This document shows, piece by piece, positions 1 through 6,571 of a stretch of DNA of 20,939 nt. The notes under the pieces are model-generated. The model was not told where the DNA came from, ran no database searches, and saw nothing but the letters and a program-made list of their open reading frames with translations. The stretch is from a virus. The stretch covers positions 1-20,939 of the IMG/VR virus record IMGVR_UViG_3300044815_000065; one strand, given 5' to 3'. Within the stretch, counting starts at the first letter, position 1; each line of letters begins with the position of its first letter. The position numbers and the translations under genes are program-made.

Positions 1-44
1 CCTCGCCCATCGAGACCATTTCCAAGCCGGGACTGTTGATCTAA
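1..44 (+). CDS. 3' end of an unidentified gene (partial)
   Basis: The window opens inside an open frame whose last residues read SPIETISKPGLLI before a TAA. The A of that TAA is also the first base of the ATG of the next gene (TAATG overlap). The same stop/start overlap recurs at two gene junctions near 9863 and 10240, so this looks like genuine translational coupling. Fourteen codons are too few to assign a function; a baseplate or tail gene is only a guess from the neighbour. Confidence 0.45.
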   Translation, partial: SPIETISKPGLLI

Positions 45-898
45 TGAGTTTCCCCGTCGCCCGTATGGGTAGTCTCGTCATGGTCGATGGTAAAATCGGC
101 AAAATCATCAATGGGGTGTACACGCACCTCGTTGAAGGTGGTGGGGCGGGCGGTTCTGGCGACGGGGTCTCTGCCGAAGTTGCTGAAACTGAATCGGTCG
201 GCATGGAAACCGAGGACATGGAGCCGACAGAACGTCGGACTTACCTCGACAAACGATATGGCCCCGGCTCAGCCGATGCGTTCGACCGCGCCACGCAAGG
301 CGCCACGTCCGATCCCGGCGGGATGCCGGGCGAGGTCAACAACGGCAAAAACGTCTACAATGGCCAGAACTGCTCGACCCCGGACAGTGCGGCCGATTCC
401 ATGATGGTCTCGAAATATTTCACCGTGGGCCAACTGTCGTCTGGCATCTATCAGGCCGAGAACCGCCACTCGATTCCCACGACCACCGCCCTTAACCTGT
501 CGCGCGGCCAAGTCATCTGCAACCTGAAATTCTTGGCGACGAACTCGCTGGACCCGTTCAAGGATTGGCTGACCTCCAGAACGCCGTACACCTTCAAGCC
601 CGGCAGCGGTTTCCGCAACGCCACGAACGGCTCTGACCACAATCGGGGTCAAGCCGCCGACCTGCACATTTTCAAGGGAAACGCGCGCATCAGCCGAGAA
701 GAGCTTCGTCTTCTGGCCGTCAAGGCGCTGAAGGAAGCCAAAATCCCCTTCACCCAATTTCTGCTGGAATACAGCGGACCGTCCAGCTTCGGTTGGATTC
801 ACCTCGCCAACCGCCAAAGCGGCAACTCCGGCCTGCACGTCGGATATAGCCTGACCGGCGGCGCCCCTTACCACCCAAACATGCCGGTGAGCGTATGA
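44..898 (+). CDS. M15_3-type peptidase, probable tail-associated or lytic peptidoglycan peptidase
   Basis: The protein has 284 residues. The second half matches the zinc D-Ala-D-Ala peptidase fold of the M15_3 family: an FTVGQLSSG opening near residue 125, an SGFR turn near 188, the SDHNRGQAAD zinc motif (H199, D206) and WIH (H253) as the third ligand. E242 is a plausible catalytic acid. Such enzymes cut peptide cross-links in peptidoglycan. The first 30 residues (PVARMGS, then a short beta-rich stretch) resemble the start of PAAR-like spike-tip proteins, followed by a Gly-rich acidic linker; that part is tentative. No signal peptide is seen. The start overlaps the preceding stop (TAATG) and the end overlaps the next gene (ATGA), so it belongs to an operon. 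A baseplate or spike location is inferred from this layout; a free endolysin is the alternative. Confidence 0.75.
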   Translation: MSFPVARMGSLVMVDGKIGKIINGVYTHLVEGGGAGGSGDGVSAEVAETESVGMETEDMEPTERRTYLDKRYGPGSADAFDRATQGATSDPGGMPGEVNNGKNVYNGQNCSTPDSAADSMMVSKYFTVGQLSSGIYQAENRHSIPTTTALNLSRGQVICNLKFLATNSLDPFKDWLTSRTPYTFKPGSGFRNATNGSDHNRGQAADLHIFKGNARISREELRLLAVKALKEAKIPFTQFLLEYSGPSSFGWIHLANRQSGNSGLHVGYSLTGGAPYHPNMPVSV

Positions 899-1536
899 TC
901 GACCTCAAAATCGCCGGGGTCATGGCCACCCTGAACTCTGGAACATTCCTTGATTCGAACCTGACCAACCAACTCGTTGATCGTTCAAACAACAGCCTGA
1001 TCTCCAACGCCACGCTGGCGTTGACCCAGTATCGAGACACGATCACCGATCCGGCCATGTTGACTTCGGTGAACAGCGCGATCTCGACGTTGACCAGCAA
1101 CGCGACCTATGACGATCTGTCCACCCTGTCGAGCCATATCGGAACAATCGGTCCCGAGATCGGCTACCGCATGACGACGTTCGATTCGGTCATGTTCGTC
1201 AGCGGTGACACCGATACGGCCAACAGCGTCGGCGATGCTTTCGGATCAGCATTCACGGCTCGCACCTTCGTCAGCGCTCTGTCCGACATCCCCGCCCTGA
1301 CCGCAAGCGGCGCCGACCCAACCAGCATCCTAAATCGGGTCAACCAGATCAGCGCCACTCCGGCAACCGTCAACAGCACGATCACCGCCGAACACACGTT
1401 TTTCTCCAGCGCCAACTCGATCATCGACCAATTCTCACAAGCCAAGGAAATCGTTGGCTTCTTTTCGGATTCTAAATTCAAGGCTGTGCTCGGCGCCATC
1501 GCCAACACCTCGGTTCTCGGAATTCTCCGTTCATAG
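895..1536 (+). CDS. Unrecognised 213-aa protein, possibly virion-associated
   Basis: The protein has 213 residues, rich in Ser, Thr, Asn and Ala, with predicted helical stretches and a hydrophobic C-terminus (FKAVLGAIANTSVLGILRS). There are no cysteines and no recognisable catalytic motif. The ATG overlaps the previous stop (ATGA), so it is probably translated together with the M15 peptidase. That coupling and the low-complexity composition suggest a baseplate or tail component, but I recognise no family. A 17-bp hairpin follows the stop directly, so transcription may end or be attenuated here. Confidence 0.6.
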   Translation: MIDLKIAGVMATLNSGTFLDSNLTNQLVDRSNNSLISNATLALTQYRDTITDPAMLTSVNSAISTLTSNATYDDLSTLSSHIGTIGPEIGYRMTTFDSVMFVSGDTDTANSVGDAFGSAFTARTFVSALSDIPALTASGADPTSILNRVNQISATPATVNSTITAEHTFFSSANSIIDQFSQAKEIVGFFSDSKFKAVLGAIANTSVLGILRS

Positions 1537-1545
1537 CTTGCACCC

Positions 1546-1588
1546 GGTTTCGAGATGTGGTTAATTTGGTAAACCATATTTCGAAACC
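1546..1588 (+). terminator. 17-bp hairpin between genes, terminator or attenuator candidate
   Basis: The arms at 1546-1562 and 1572-1588 pair over 17 positions, 15 Watson-Crick and 2 G-U, around a 9-nt loop (AATTTGGTA). It starts ten bases after the stop of the 213-aa gene. Only a short T-rich tail (ATATTTT) follows. It could be an intrinsic terminator, a processing site, or a structure governing the next gene, whose ATG at 1599 has no visible Shine-Dalgarno sequence. Confidence 0.55.
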
Positions 1589-1598
1589 ATATTTTGCA

Positions 1599-1907
1599 AT
1601 GCTCACACCTGATCCTCTGCGCCACAAATTGGTCTCGCTCGTCGATAGCCGCATCGCGAGCTACGTCGTGGTGAAAATTGAGCCACAGGAAATGCCGCCC
1701 GCCAACGTGAGTAATAAAGTGGCGATGGATTTCGTGATCAACAATCCTCCAAAAATAATCGCGGAACTGGTCCCGACACAGCAATTCATTGACTGGGCCA
1801 AAGAACACGAATTCGAGCATAGTTTCTTTCCGGGTAATAATGTCGGTGAAATCTATATTCAAGCTGAAAATTACCGAGATTTCTTCTTTTTCAAGCTGAG
1901 TTGGTAA
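1599..1907 (+). CDS. Small hypothetical protein (102 aa)
   Basis: The reading frame is open from 1557, but that upstream start lies inside the hairpin. I chose the ATG at 1599, which gives a protein starting MLTPDPLRHK. No clear ribosome-binding site precedes it. The product has 102 residues, mixed charge, and ends in an aromatic run (YRDFFFFKLSW). No domain is recognised. The stop lies one base before the ATG of the MazG-like gene, which suggests coupled translation. Its position between structural genes and a nucleotide-metabolism cluster gives little hint of function. Confidence 0.55.
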   Translation: MLTPDPLRHKLVSLVDSRIASYVVVKIEPQEMPPANVSNKVAMDFVINNPPKIIAELVPTQQFIDWAKEHEFEHSFFPGNNVGEIYIQAENYRDFFFFKLSW

Positions 1908-1908
1908 G

Positions 1909-2850
1909 ATGAACAAAGAAATTCTGGATTATATTGCCGCTCTTTCGAAGACCGATAAGAAAACCCTCTCCCAGAAAGCACTGAAGACGGCCGAGGAAGT
2001 CGGCGAACTTGCCAAGGTGATCCTGCCGTTCGACGGCGCTGCCACCTCTTCCCACCGGTTCGTGGCGACTACCCGCATCCTCGAAGAAGTGGCGGACACC
2101 GTTCTGTGCGCTCTGAGCGTGGCCTACAGCCTTGGTTTCACCCATGACGATATCAGCGCATGGATGCTCCAGAAAGCCAAGTACTGGGACGAAATCCAGA
2201 ACCGCGAAGGCAACATCAGCTACCCTCTGCCTTACGAAATCCACCTAACGGTCTCCGGCGCCCGTGGGCTGAACATCGATCAGTTCAAGATCGATTGCGC
2301 CAAGCTCGCAGTTAAACCTCTGCTGATCGACCTTCACAATCGTCAGGGCGAGACGATCATGTTTGATGCCCAGACCTCCAGCGTTCACATGGGCGACAAC
2401 AGCAGCGCCTACCTCGAAATGAGCCGGGTCAATTCCGGCATGATCGAACTCGGATACGAAGTCGTTCGCCAGAAAATCGAAACCGTTCCGTGGCATCCAG
2501 CCGCGCCTTCCTCGACACACAGCCGCCCGGAGATGCCGAAGAACTGTTACTTCGAAGCCCACTTCAACATCGTCGTGGACGATGAACGGATGGTGAGGCT
2601 ACGGGCAGCGGCCAAGTTCCTCGGAGCCCACTTGTCGCGAAATGCTTTCAAGAAAATCAGCGACACCGACTACATCATGATGTTGACGTATCGTGAATAC
2701 GACGATCCCTTCGAGCATTTCCAATCAAAATGCGACTTCATCGTCGGTCACTTGACCGGCTTGGGTTTCGATGTCCCGAAGACCATCACGGAATTCTCCA
2801 TCTACGACACTAAAGTGTCCCATGATGCAGCTTGGTTGGTGAGCAAATGA
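1909..2850 (+). CDS. MazG-like NTP pyrophosphohydrolase domain fused to an unknown C-terminal region
   Basis: The protein has 313 residues. The first ~95 form a MazG-type all-alpha NTP pyrophosphatase: the EEVGE motif (E30, E33) and EEVAD (E60, D63) match the ExxE...ExxD metal-binding signature. Such enzymes hydrolyse (d)NTPs to monophosphates; phage MazG proteins have been linked to (p)ppGpp or nucleotide-pool control, but substrates vary. Residues ~108-313 are not part of MazG. They hold two blocks, each opening with a strand of the form Y/F-E-x-H (YEIHLTV near 109 and YFEAHF near 214), with a KIETVPWHP motif between. I recall similar segments in other viral proteins but cannot name a function. 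It sits between two short genes and overlaps the next start by ATGA. Confidence 0.75.
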   Translation: MNKEILDYIAALSKTDKKTLSQKALKTAEEVGELAKVILPFDGAATSSHRFVATTRILEEVADTVLCALSVAYSLGFTHDDISAWMLQKAKYWDEIQNREGNISYPLPYEIHLTVSGARGLNIDQFKIDCAKLAVKPLLIDLHNRQGETIMFDAQTSSVHMGDNSSAYLEMSRVNSGMIELGYEVVRQKIETVPWHPAAPSSTHSRPEMPKNCYFEAHFNIVVDDERMVRLRAAAKFLGAHLSRNAFKKISDTDYIMMLTYREYDDPFEHFQSKCDFIVGHLTGLGFDVPKTITEFSIYDTKVSHDAAWLVSK

Positions 2851-3332
2851 CCCAAGAACTCGAAATCGGGCAAGAATACGAAATCAATCTCTACGCAGGA
2901 GATGATTTTCGAACGGTAGCTTTTACCGCGCGTTACATGGGCGACGGACAATGGAACACGTTTGGTGATGACTGGACGTTTCCTATTCATCCCGCGCATG
3001 ATCCACGCCCGGCTCTTGCGTCTGACAACGTTCTTCTCCCAGAAAAGAATTTTGACGTGATGTCACCACCGATGTCTTCCGAATGGGGTACCTCGGAATT
3101 GGTTGACGAAAACGTTGAATTCGGCGTAAAACTCTTCGAGCCGACGCATCGCCATGTCGGGCGCAGCGGCCTCGGTAATCAGGGCCTCTACGAAGTGATC
3201 GCCGAAGGGTACCTTCAGGTGTCTGATGCGCAATGGGATGAAGCTTCGGTGACCATCTACCGAGGCGCAGACGGCAAATGGTGGGTCCGTCCCACCGAAG
3301 AATTCAACGACGGCCGCTTCGAAGCCGTCTGA
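2847..3332 (+). CDS. DUF1653-like domain protein (161 aa)
   Basis: I chose the ATG at 2847, which overlaps the preceding TGA (ATGA); an earlier in-frame start at 2832 would only add five residues. Residues ~98-158 fit a DUF1653-type fold: an EPTHRHVG opening, LYEVIAEGYL, then VTIYRGADGKWWVRP and a final F-x-G-R-F. DUF1653 proteins are small, common in bacteria and phages, and have no assigned activity. The N-terminal ~90 residues (YEINLYAGDD...) are unrecognised. The ribosome-binding site of serS follows directly after the stop, so the two genes are probably on one mRNA. Confidence 0.6.
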   Translation: MTQELEIGQEYEINLYAGDDFRTVAFTARYMGDGQWNTFGDDWTFPIHPAHDPRPALASDNVLLPEKNFDVMSPPMSSEWGTSELVDENVEFGVKLFEPTHRHVGRSGLGNQGLYEVIAEGYLQVSDAQWDEASVTIYRGADGKWWVRPTEEFNDGRFEAV

Positions 3333-3344
3333 TCAGGTTTGAAC

Positions 3345-4640
3345 ATGCTCGATCTTAAGTACGTCCGCGACAACGTCCAAGCGGTCATCAGCGAACTTGG
3401 GCGCAAGGGGGTGTCCCACAGCGAAGCGTCGAGCATCGTTCAAAACCTCGTCGATCTCGATGCGCGCCACCGCAACGCCATCCAGCGCACCCAGACGCTG
3501 CTGACCGAGCGCAACGAGGAATCGTCGAGGATCGCCACCCTCTCCGGCATCGACCGCCAGAACGCCATCGCAGGCATGGGCCAGATCAAAGCCCTGATCG
3601 TCGAGTCCACGACGGACGAACGCGAGTACGAACAACTCGTGGCCGTGGCCCAAAGGCGTATCCCGAACCTTCTGGCCTTGGGCGTTCCGCTCGGGAGCGA
3701 CGAAAGCCACAACCGGGAAATCTACCGGACCATGTCGGTTCGGACAGCAACCATGAATTTCGAGCCAAAGGATCACGTCGAACTCGGCGAAGCTTTGGGC
3801 ATGATGGACTTCGAAAGCGCCGCGAAGATCAGCGGATCGCGCTTCGTCGTGACCAAGGGTCCGTTGGCCCGCATGGAACGGGCTCTGGGCCAGTTCATGA
3901 TGGACCTGCACGTCAATTTCCACGGCTTCACCGAGGTCAATCCCCCACTGATCGTCAACACCAAATCTCTGGTCGGCACGGGTCAGCTTCCGAAATTCGA
4001 GGACGATCTGTATCGCCTCGACACCGATTCGGTGGACGGCCAATGGCTGATCCCGACCGCCGAAGTGTCGATCACCAACCTCGTGCGCGAAAGCATCATC
4101 CCGGAAGATCAACTTCCTCTGCGCTACGTGGCCTTGACCCCATGTTTCCGGGCTGAAGCCGGGAGCGCTGGGCGCGACACGCGCGGCATGATCCGCCAGC
4201 ACCAATTCTACAAGGTGGAACTGGTCTCGATCACGTCCGCCGATCACGCCGAGGACGAACAGGAAAACATCCGCATGTGCGCCCAAGCCGTGCTGGATTC
4301 CTTCGGTCTCGCCTATCGCACGGTCCTGCTGTGCGGAGGGGACACCGGCTTCTCGGCCGCCAAGACCTATGATATCGAAGTCTGGCTCCCCAGCCAGAAA
4401 ACGTTCCGCGAAATCTCCAGCATCTCGGACTTCGGTGACTTCCAAGCCCGGCGAATGGAAGCCCGCTACAAGCCAAAGAGTGGCAAGCCACGCTTCGTCA
4501 AGACCTACAACGGTTCTGGCGTGGCGGTCGGCCGAATGCTCGTGGCGATCATGGAGAACTTCCAAAACGAGGACGGCTCGATCACGGTCCCATATGCTCT
4601 GCGACCGTACATGAACGGCCTTGAGGTCATCACCAAATGA
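3345..4640 (+). CDS. serS: Seryl-tRNA synthetase, full length (431 aa)
   Basis: This charges tRNA-Ser with serine in the cytoplasm. The ATG at 3345 follows AGG at 7-base spacing and gives the usual SerRS opening MLDLKYVRDN; a TTG two codons upstream is less likely. Residues ~25-105 are the helical tRNA-binding arm, followed by RIPN and VPLGSDE. The catalytic core shows the serine-pocket TAE (238-240), class II motif 2 (FRAEAGSAGRDTRG, 268-281), GFSAAKTYDIEVWLP (335-349), REISS...DFQARR (355-370) and motif 3 (GSGVAVGRMLVAIMENFQ, 390-407). Length and motif order match bacterial SerRS. Departures from the usual sequence are SSIS for SSCS, GDTG for GDMG and TYNGSG for TLNGSG. No active-site residue appears lost. 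The next gene overlaps the stop (ATGA). SerRS genes are rare in phages. No tRNA gene was seen in the window. Confidence 0.93.
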   Translation: MLDLKYVRDNVQAVISELGRKGVSHSEASSIVQNLVDLDARHRNAIQRTQTLLTERNEESSRIATLSGIDRQNAIAGMGQIKALIVESTTDEREYEQLVAVAQRRIPNLLALGVPLGSDESHNREIYRTMSVRTATMNFEPKDHVELGEALGMMDFESAAKISGSRFVVTKGPLARMERALGQFMMDLHVNFHGFTEVNPPLIVNTKSLVGTGQLPKFEDDLYRLDTDSVDGQWLIPTAEVSITNLVRESIIPEDQLPLRYVALTPCFRAEAGSAGRDTRGMIRQHQFYKVELVSITSADHAEDEQENIRMCAQAVLDSFGLAYRTVLLCGGDTGFSAAKTYDIEVWLPSQKTFREISSISDFGDFQARRMEARYKPKSGKPRFVKTYNGSGVAVGRMLVAIMENFQNEDGSITVPYALRPYMNGLEVITK

Positions 4641-4915
4641 AACGGGTCGAGACTGACCAAGAACGCCACCGGCGTTTCGACTGGTATTGGGAACTCGGCG
4701 TGTTCGCCATCCCGTTTCTGTGGATGCCTCCGGCCATGTTTTTGATTCGCCGGTATGTCTATGTTCCGATGGATCAGATGAACCTCATGATGGGAACCAT
4801 TCTGCTGTTTTTCGGATGGATGGGAGTTGGATGCTCTCTCCGGGTCAATAATCTGAACAAAGAGATAGCTCGCATGAAGCGCGAGAACGAGGAAGACGAG
4901 AATGAGCATCATTAA
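4637..4915 (+). CDS. Small membrane protein (92 aa, two TM segments)
   Basis: The start overlaps the serS stop as ATGA. The protein has a charged N-terminus (KRVETDQERHRR), a hydrophobic segment at about residues 20-37 (ELGVFAIPFLWMPPAMFL), a second at about 49-67 (LMMGTILLFFGWMGVGCSL), and a very charged tail (KEIARMKRENEEDENEHH). This suggests a two-span inner-membrane protein with both ends on one side. No family is recognised. The next gene, also a two-span protein, overlaps by 14 bases, so the pair may act together. Confidence 0.65.
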   Translation: MKRVETDQERHRRFDWYWELGVFAIPFLWMPPAMFLIRRYVYVPMDQMNLMMGTILLFFGWMGVGCSLRVNNLNKEIARMKRENEEDENEHH

Positions 4916-5210
4916 ATTCCACAACCGGTTGAACTCCAAGCTGATCGGGTCGGTTCTGGATTACAAGCTCGCGGCCGAACCCAATTACAAGAGTATCATG
5001 ATCGCTGGAGGATTGATCACTTTCCTCCCGGTGCTCGTCCCATTCGTACTGATGGTTCTGTGGCAGGCGGATGCAAATGCGTTCATTCGGGTCGCATTGA
5101 TCGGCTTGATTATGATCTTTTGGGGCCAGATGAATGGCTACCTCTATCGGTCGTGGTGGCGCGCCGAGATGGTCAAGAAATACCCGGATTTGCATTATTT
5201 GTTCCAATAG
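4902..5210 (+). CDS. Small membrane protein (102 aa, two TM segments)
   Basis: The ATG lies inside the end of the previous gene, and a GAGGAAGACGAG stretch upstream can serve as ribosome-binding site. Hydrophobic segments are at about residues 31-53 (IMIAGGLITFLPVLVPFVLM) and 62-77 (IRVALIGLIMIFWGQM). The C-terminus is basic and aromatic (YLYRSWWRAEMVKKYPDL). It looks like a partner of the preceding protein. The last 38 bases overlap the convergent HNH gene on the other strand. No function can be assigned; holin-like or envelope-modifying roles are only possibilities. Confidence 0.65.
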   Translation: MSIIKFHNRLNSKLIGSVLDYKLAAEPNYKSIMIAGGLITFLPVLVPFVLMVLWQADANAFIRVALIGLIMIFWGQMNGYLYRSWWRAEMVKKYPDLHYLFQ

Positions 5211-5721
5211 CTCGGATAAGATCGATCAGTGCGATGACTGAATTATCGCTCTTATTGTTCTTTGCATAGTTCAATGCACAGGATACAAATTGGACGTTTC
5301 CTTCAACGTATCCAAGTGATGAATCCTTGCGATCGAGGGATGCTTGCGTATTGATGTCTCCACGGGTTTTTAGGTTGAGTGGTATTCCCGACCAAACACA
5401 CTGACCGTCTTGGATATTCCACAAAGAACTAAGATAATCCGTAGTGATGTCTACATCCGAATGGCGCTGTCTCGCAGTCCGTACAAATCTTGAAAATGGG
5501 GATTTGTTTGCAGATCGCCGTGTATTGTGTTCAATCAAACGATTGCGATTTTCGGTTGAATGTTTCCATGGTGTGAAATTGCTTTTAACGGTCACTGACC
5601 CCCAACATGACCGAGAGCAATAGAATACTGAGTGGCCAAGTTTCACTCTTCTAGTGTGTTCTTTCAAAGGCTTTGTGAATTCAGCGGAACATTGCCCGCA
5701 TACGAGAGTGATGGTTTGCAT
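5173..5721 (-). CDS. HNH-family homing-endonuclease-like protein (182 aa)
   Basis: A free-standing endonuclease of a type common in large phages. The N-terminus has a zinc-finger-like cysteine set (C8, C11, C35, C39). The C-terminal half shows the family pattern QDGQCVWSGIPL (105-115), ASLDRKDSSLGYVEGNVQ (127-144) and a late NYAKNNKS. Such proteins cut DNA and promote spread of their own gene. It is AT-richer than its neighbours, lies against the local transcription direction, and overlaps the end of the membrane-protein gene by 38 bases, all signs of insertion. I used the ATG at 5721; a GTG one codon earlier is possible. There is no Shine-Dalgarno sequence; a GATAAATA late-type motif lies only four bases before the ATG. 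Confidence 0.8.
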   Translation of the reverse strand: MQTITLVCGQCSAEFTKPLKEHTRRVKLGHSVFYCSRSCWGSVTVKSNFTPWKHSTENRNRLIEHNTRRSANKSPFSRFVRTARQRHSDVDITTDYLSSLWNIQDGQCVWSGIPLNLKTRGDINTQASLDRKDSSLGYVEGNVQFVSCALNYAKNNKSDNSVIALIDLIRAIGTNNANPGIS

Positions 5722-5725
5722 CACT

Positions 5726-5733
5726 TATTTATC
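5726..5733 (-). promoter_or_regulatory. Late-promoter-like motif GATAAATA before the first HNH gene
   Basis: Read on the minus strand this is GATAAATA, one base off the T4 late consensus TATAAATA. It ends 4 bases before the ATG of the HNH gene, so a transcript starting at the usual distance would carry almost no leader. The identical octamer precedes the SleB gene at nearly the same distance. Confidence 0.45.
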
Positions 5734-5792
5734 GTGGAGACGATAGGTTAATTTTGGTGGAATTAATTATTGCGCAAAAAACAAATTCATGC

Positions 5793-5799
5793 GTAAATA
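5793..5799 (+). promoter_or_regulatory. Late-promoter-like motif GTAAATA in the 5725-6118 gap
   Basis: A TAAATA core in the AT-rich start of this gap, on the plus strand. No gene starts directly behind it (the next ATG is followed by a stop), but it could drive transcription toward the gene at 6119. It is the weakest member of the motif set. The rest of 5725-5824 is AT-rich and I see nothing else in it. Confidence 0.25.
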
Positions 5800-5824
5800 A
5801 GAATGTAATTGTTGACCTGAGTTT

Positions 5825-6082
5825 CTACCCGAGCCAGACCCGAATTGCGATGTTCGGCGCCTCCACCACAAACGCCCGCGCCTCCACCATGCGGACGTTT
5901 GTCATTGGGGGCGAATTAGTATCGATGGGCGGCGAACGACGAAGCGAGATTTCCGGTAAGAAACGACCGTCAATCAGTTCAAATTTGTAATTGTCAACGA
6001 CAACGTTGCCATGGATTATGCTATCGCTGCGTAAGCAGTGATTGTTTCCGGGGTAGGGAGCCGGGTCTTCGGACTTAGCCTG
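5825..6082 (-). pseudogene. Startless 85-codon open frame, possible gene remnant
   Basis: On the minus strand an open frame runs from just after a TGA at 6083-6085 to a TAG at 5825-5827. The translation looks protein-like: HGNVVVDNYKFELIDGRFLP in the middle and VEARAFVVEAPNIAIRVWLG at the end, with third positions rich in G and C. No ATG, GTG or TTG exists before residue 60, so only a 26-residue piece (from MTNVRM) could start normally. It may be the 3' end of a gene that lost its front, next to the HNH insertion; it could also start from a rare codon. A competing plus-strand frame (5754-5990, TTG start) is also open, so the coding strand is uncertain. Confidence 0.35.
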
Positions 6083-6098
6083 TCAACAGAAAGCTCCC
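6056..6098 (+). ncRNA. Possible three-way-junction RNA in the leader of the 6119 gene
   Basis: GGGAGC (6056-6061) pairs with GCTCCC (6093-6098). Inside are a UUCG-capped hairpin (6063-6067 with 6072-6076, two G-U pairs) and a small CTG/CAG hairpin with a UCAA loop (6080-6089). The element ends 20 bases before the ATG at 6119. It might be a leader regulatory structure or an mRNA 5'-end stabiliser. It matches no riboswitch class I know, and the pairing was found by eye only. Confidence 0.35.
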
Positions 6099-6118
6099 AC
6101 TTTCCTTAGGATTTTTCG

Positions 6119-6520
6119 ATGAAATATTTGCAATCCGACACCATCTTCTCCTTCCTCAAGGAGGATGGGACGCGTATCTGTGTCGTTCCAGTGGATGGCG
6201 AGGTTCATTACAACGATGTCGGCTTCAGCGCTGGCTTCGTTCATTTCGCCGATCCGGAAACCGGCCTGAAACTCGGGTTCTGTGGCATCGACCGTTTCGA
6301 GACAAATGCCGATGAAACCGGAGGCTATGAAGGCCTCTACAGCGATCTCTTCGACATTGACGAAGTCACCCCACTCTCCGGCGTTCTGAACGACCAAGCC
6401 CTCACCGACCTTGCCAAGCATTTCAAGGGAATGCTCCCCAGCAGCACGGGTATTCCCCAACTCGGTCTCCTTCTCATCCATGAATTGAGAGAGACGAGAA
6501 AGGCCCTCGAAAAGGCCTGA
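6119..6520 (+). CDS. Hypothetical phage protein (133 aa)
   Basis: The ATG at 6119 is preceded by TTAGGA at 7-base spacing, a good ribosome-binding site. The protein is acidic with a beta-rich first half (YLQSDTIFSFLKEDGTRICV, VHYNDVGFSAGFVHFADPET) and a helical second half ending in a charged helix (HELRETRKALEKA). Four to five short strands followed by a helix suggest a compact globular protein. No family is recognised. It lies between a structured leader and the fibre cassette but has a separate leader from the fibre genes, so it need not be structural. Confidence 0.65.
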   Translation: MKYLQSDTIFSFLKEDGTRICVVPVDGEVHYNDVGFSAGFVHFADPETGLKLGFCGIDRFETNADETGGYEGLYSDLFDIDEVTPLSGVLNDQALTDLAKHFKGMLPSSTGIPQLGLLLIHELRETRKALEKA

Positions 6521-6571
6521 TACTTAATGTCCGGCCATAAGTGCTAGGACCGTTAAGCTATGTGAGAACAT

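Noticed and set aside
3333-4565. 410-codon minus-strand frame opposite serS
   Set aside because: It is fully covered by an unmistakable SerRS with all motifs; the antisense product is His/Asp/Val-rich and matches nothing.
5754-5990. 78-codon plus-strand frame with TTG start
   Set aside because: Weak start, Ser/Arg/Thr-rich product and no downstream context. The minus-strand frame over the same DNA looks more protein-like, though neither is certain.
5725-6118. Search for a tRNA gene in the largest gap (a GTTCAAAT stretch near 5979)
   Set aside because: No acceptor stem, anticodon arm or paired T-stem could be built around it.
6083-6481. Minus-strand frame (132 codons) that continues in frame, past a TGA, into the 85-codon startless frame
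   Set aside because: Readthrough or a stop-codon-interrupted gene was considered. The plus-strand gene at 6119 has a good ribosome-binding site and better protein character, so the upstream part is a shadow and the joint frame is chance.
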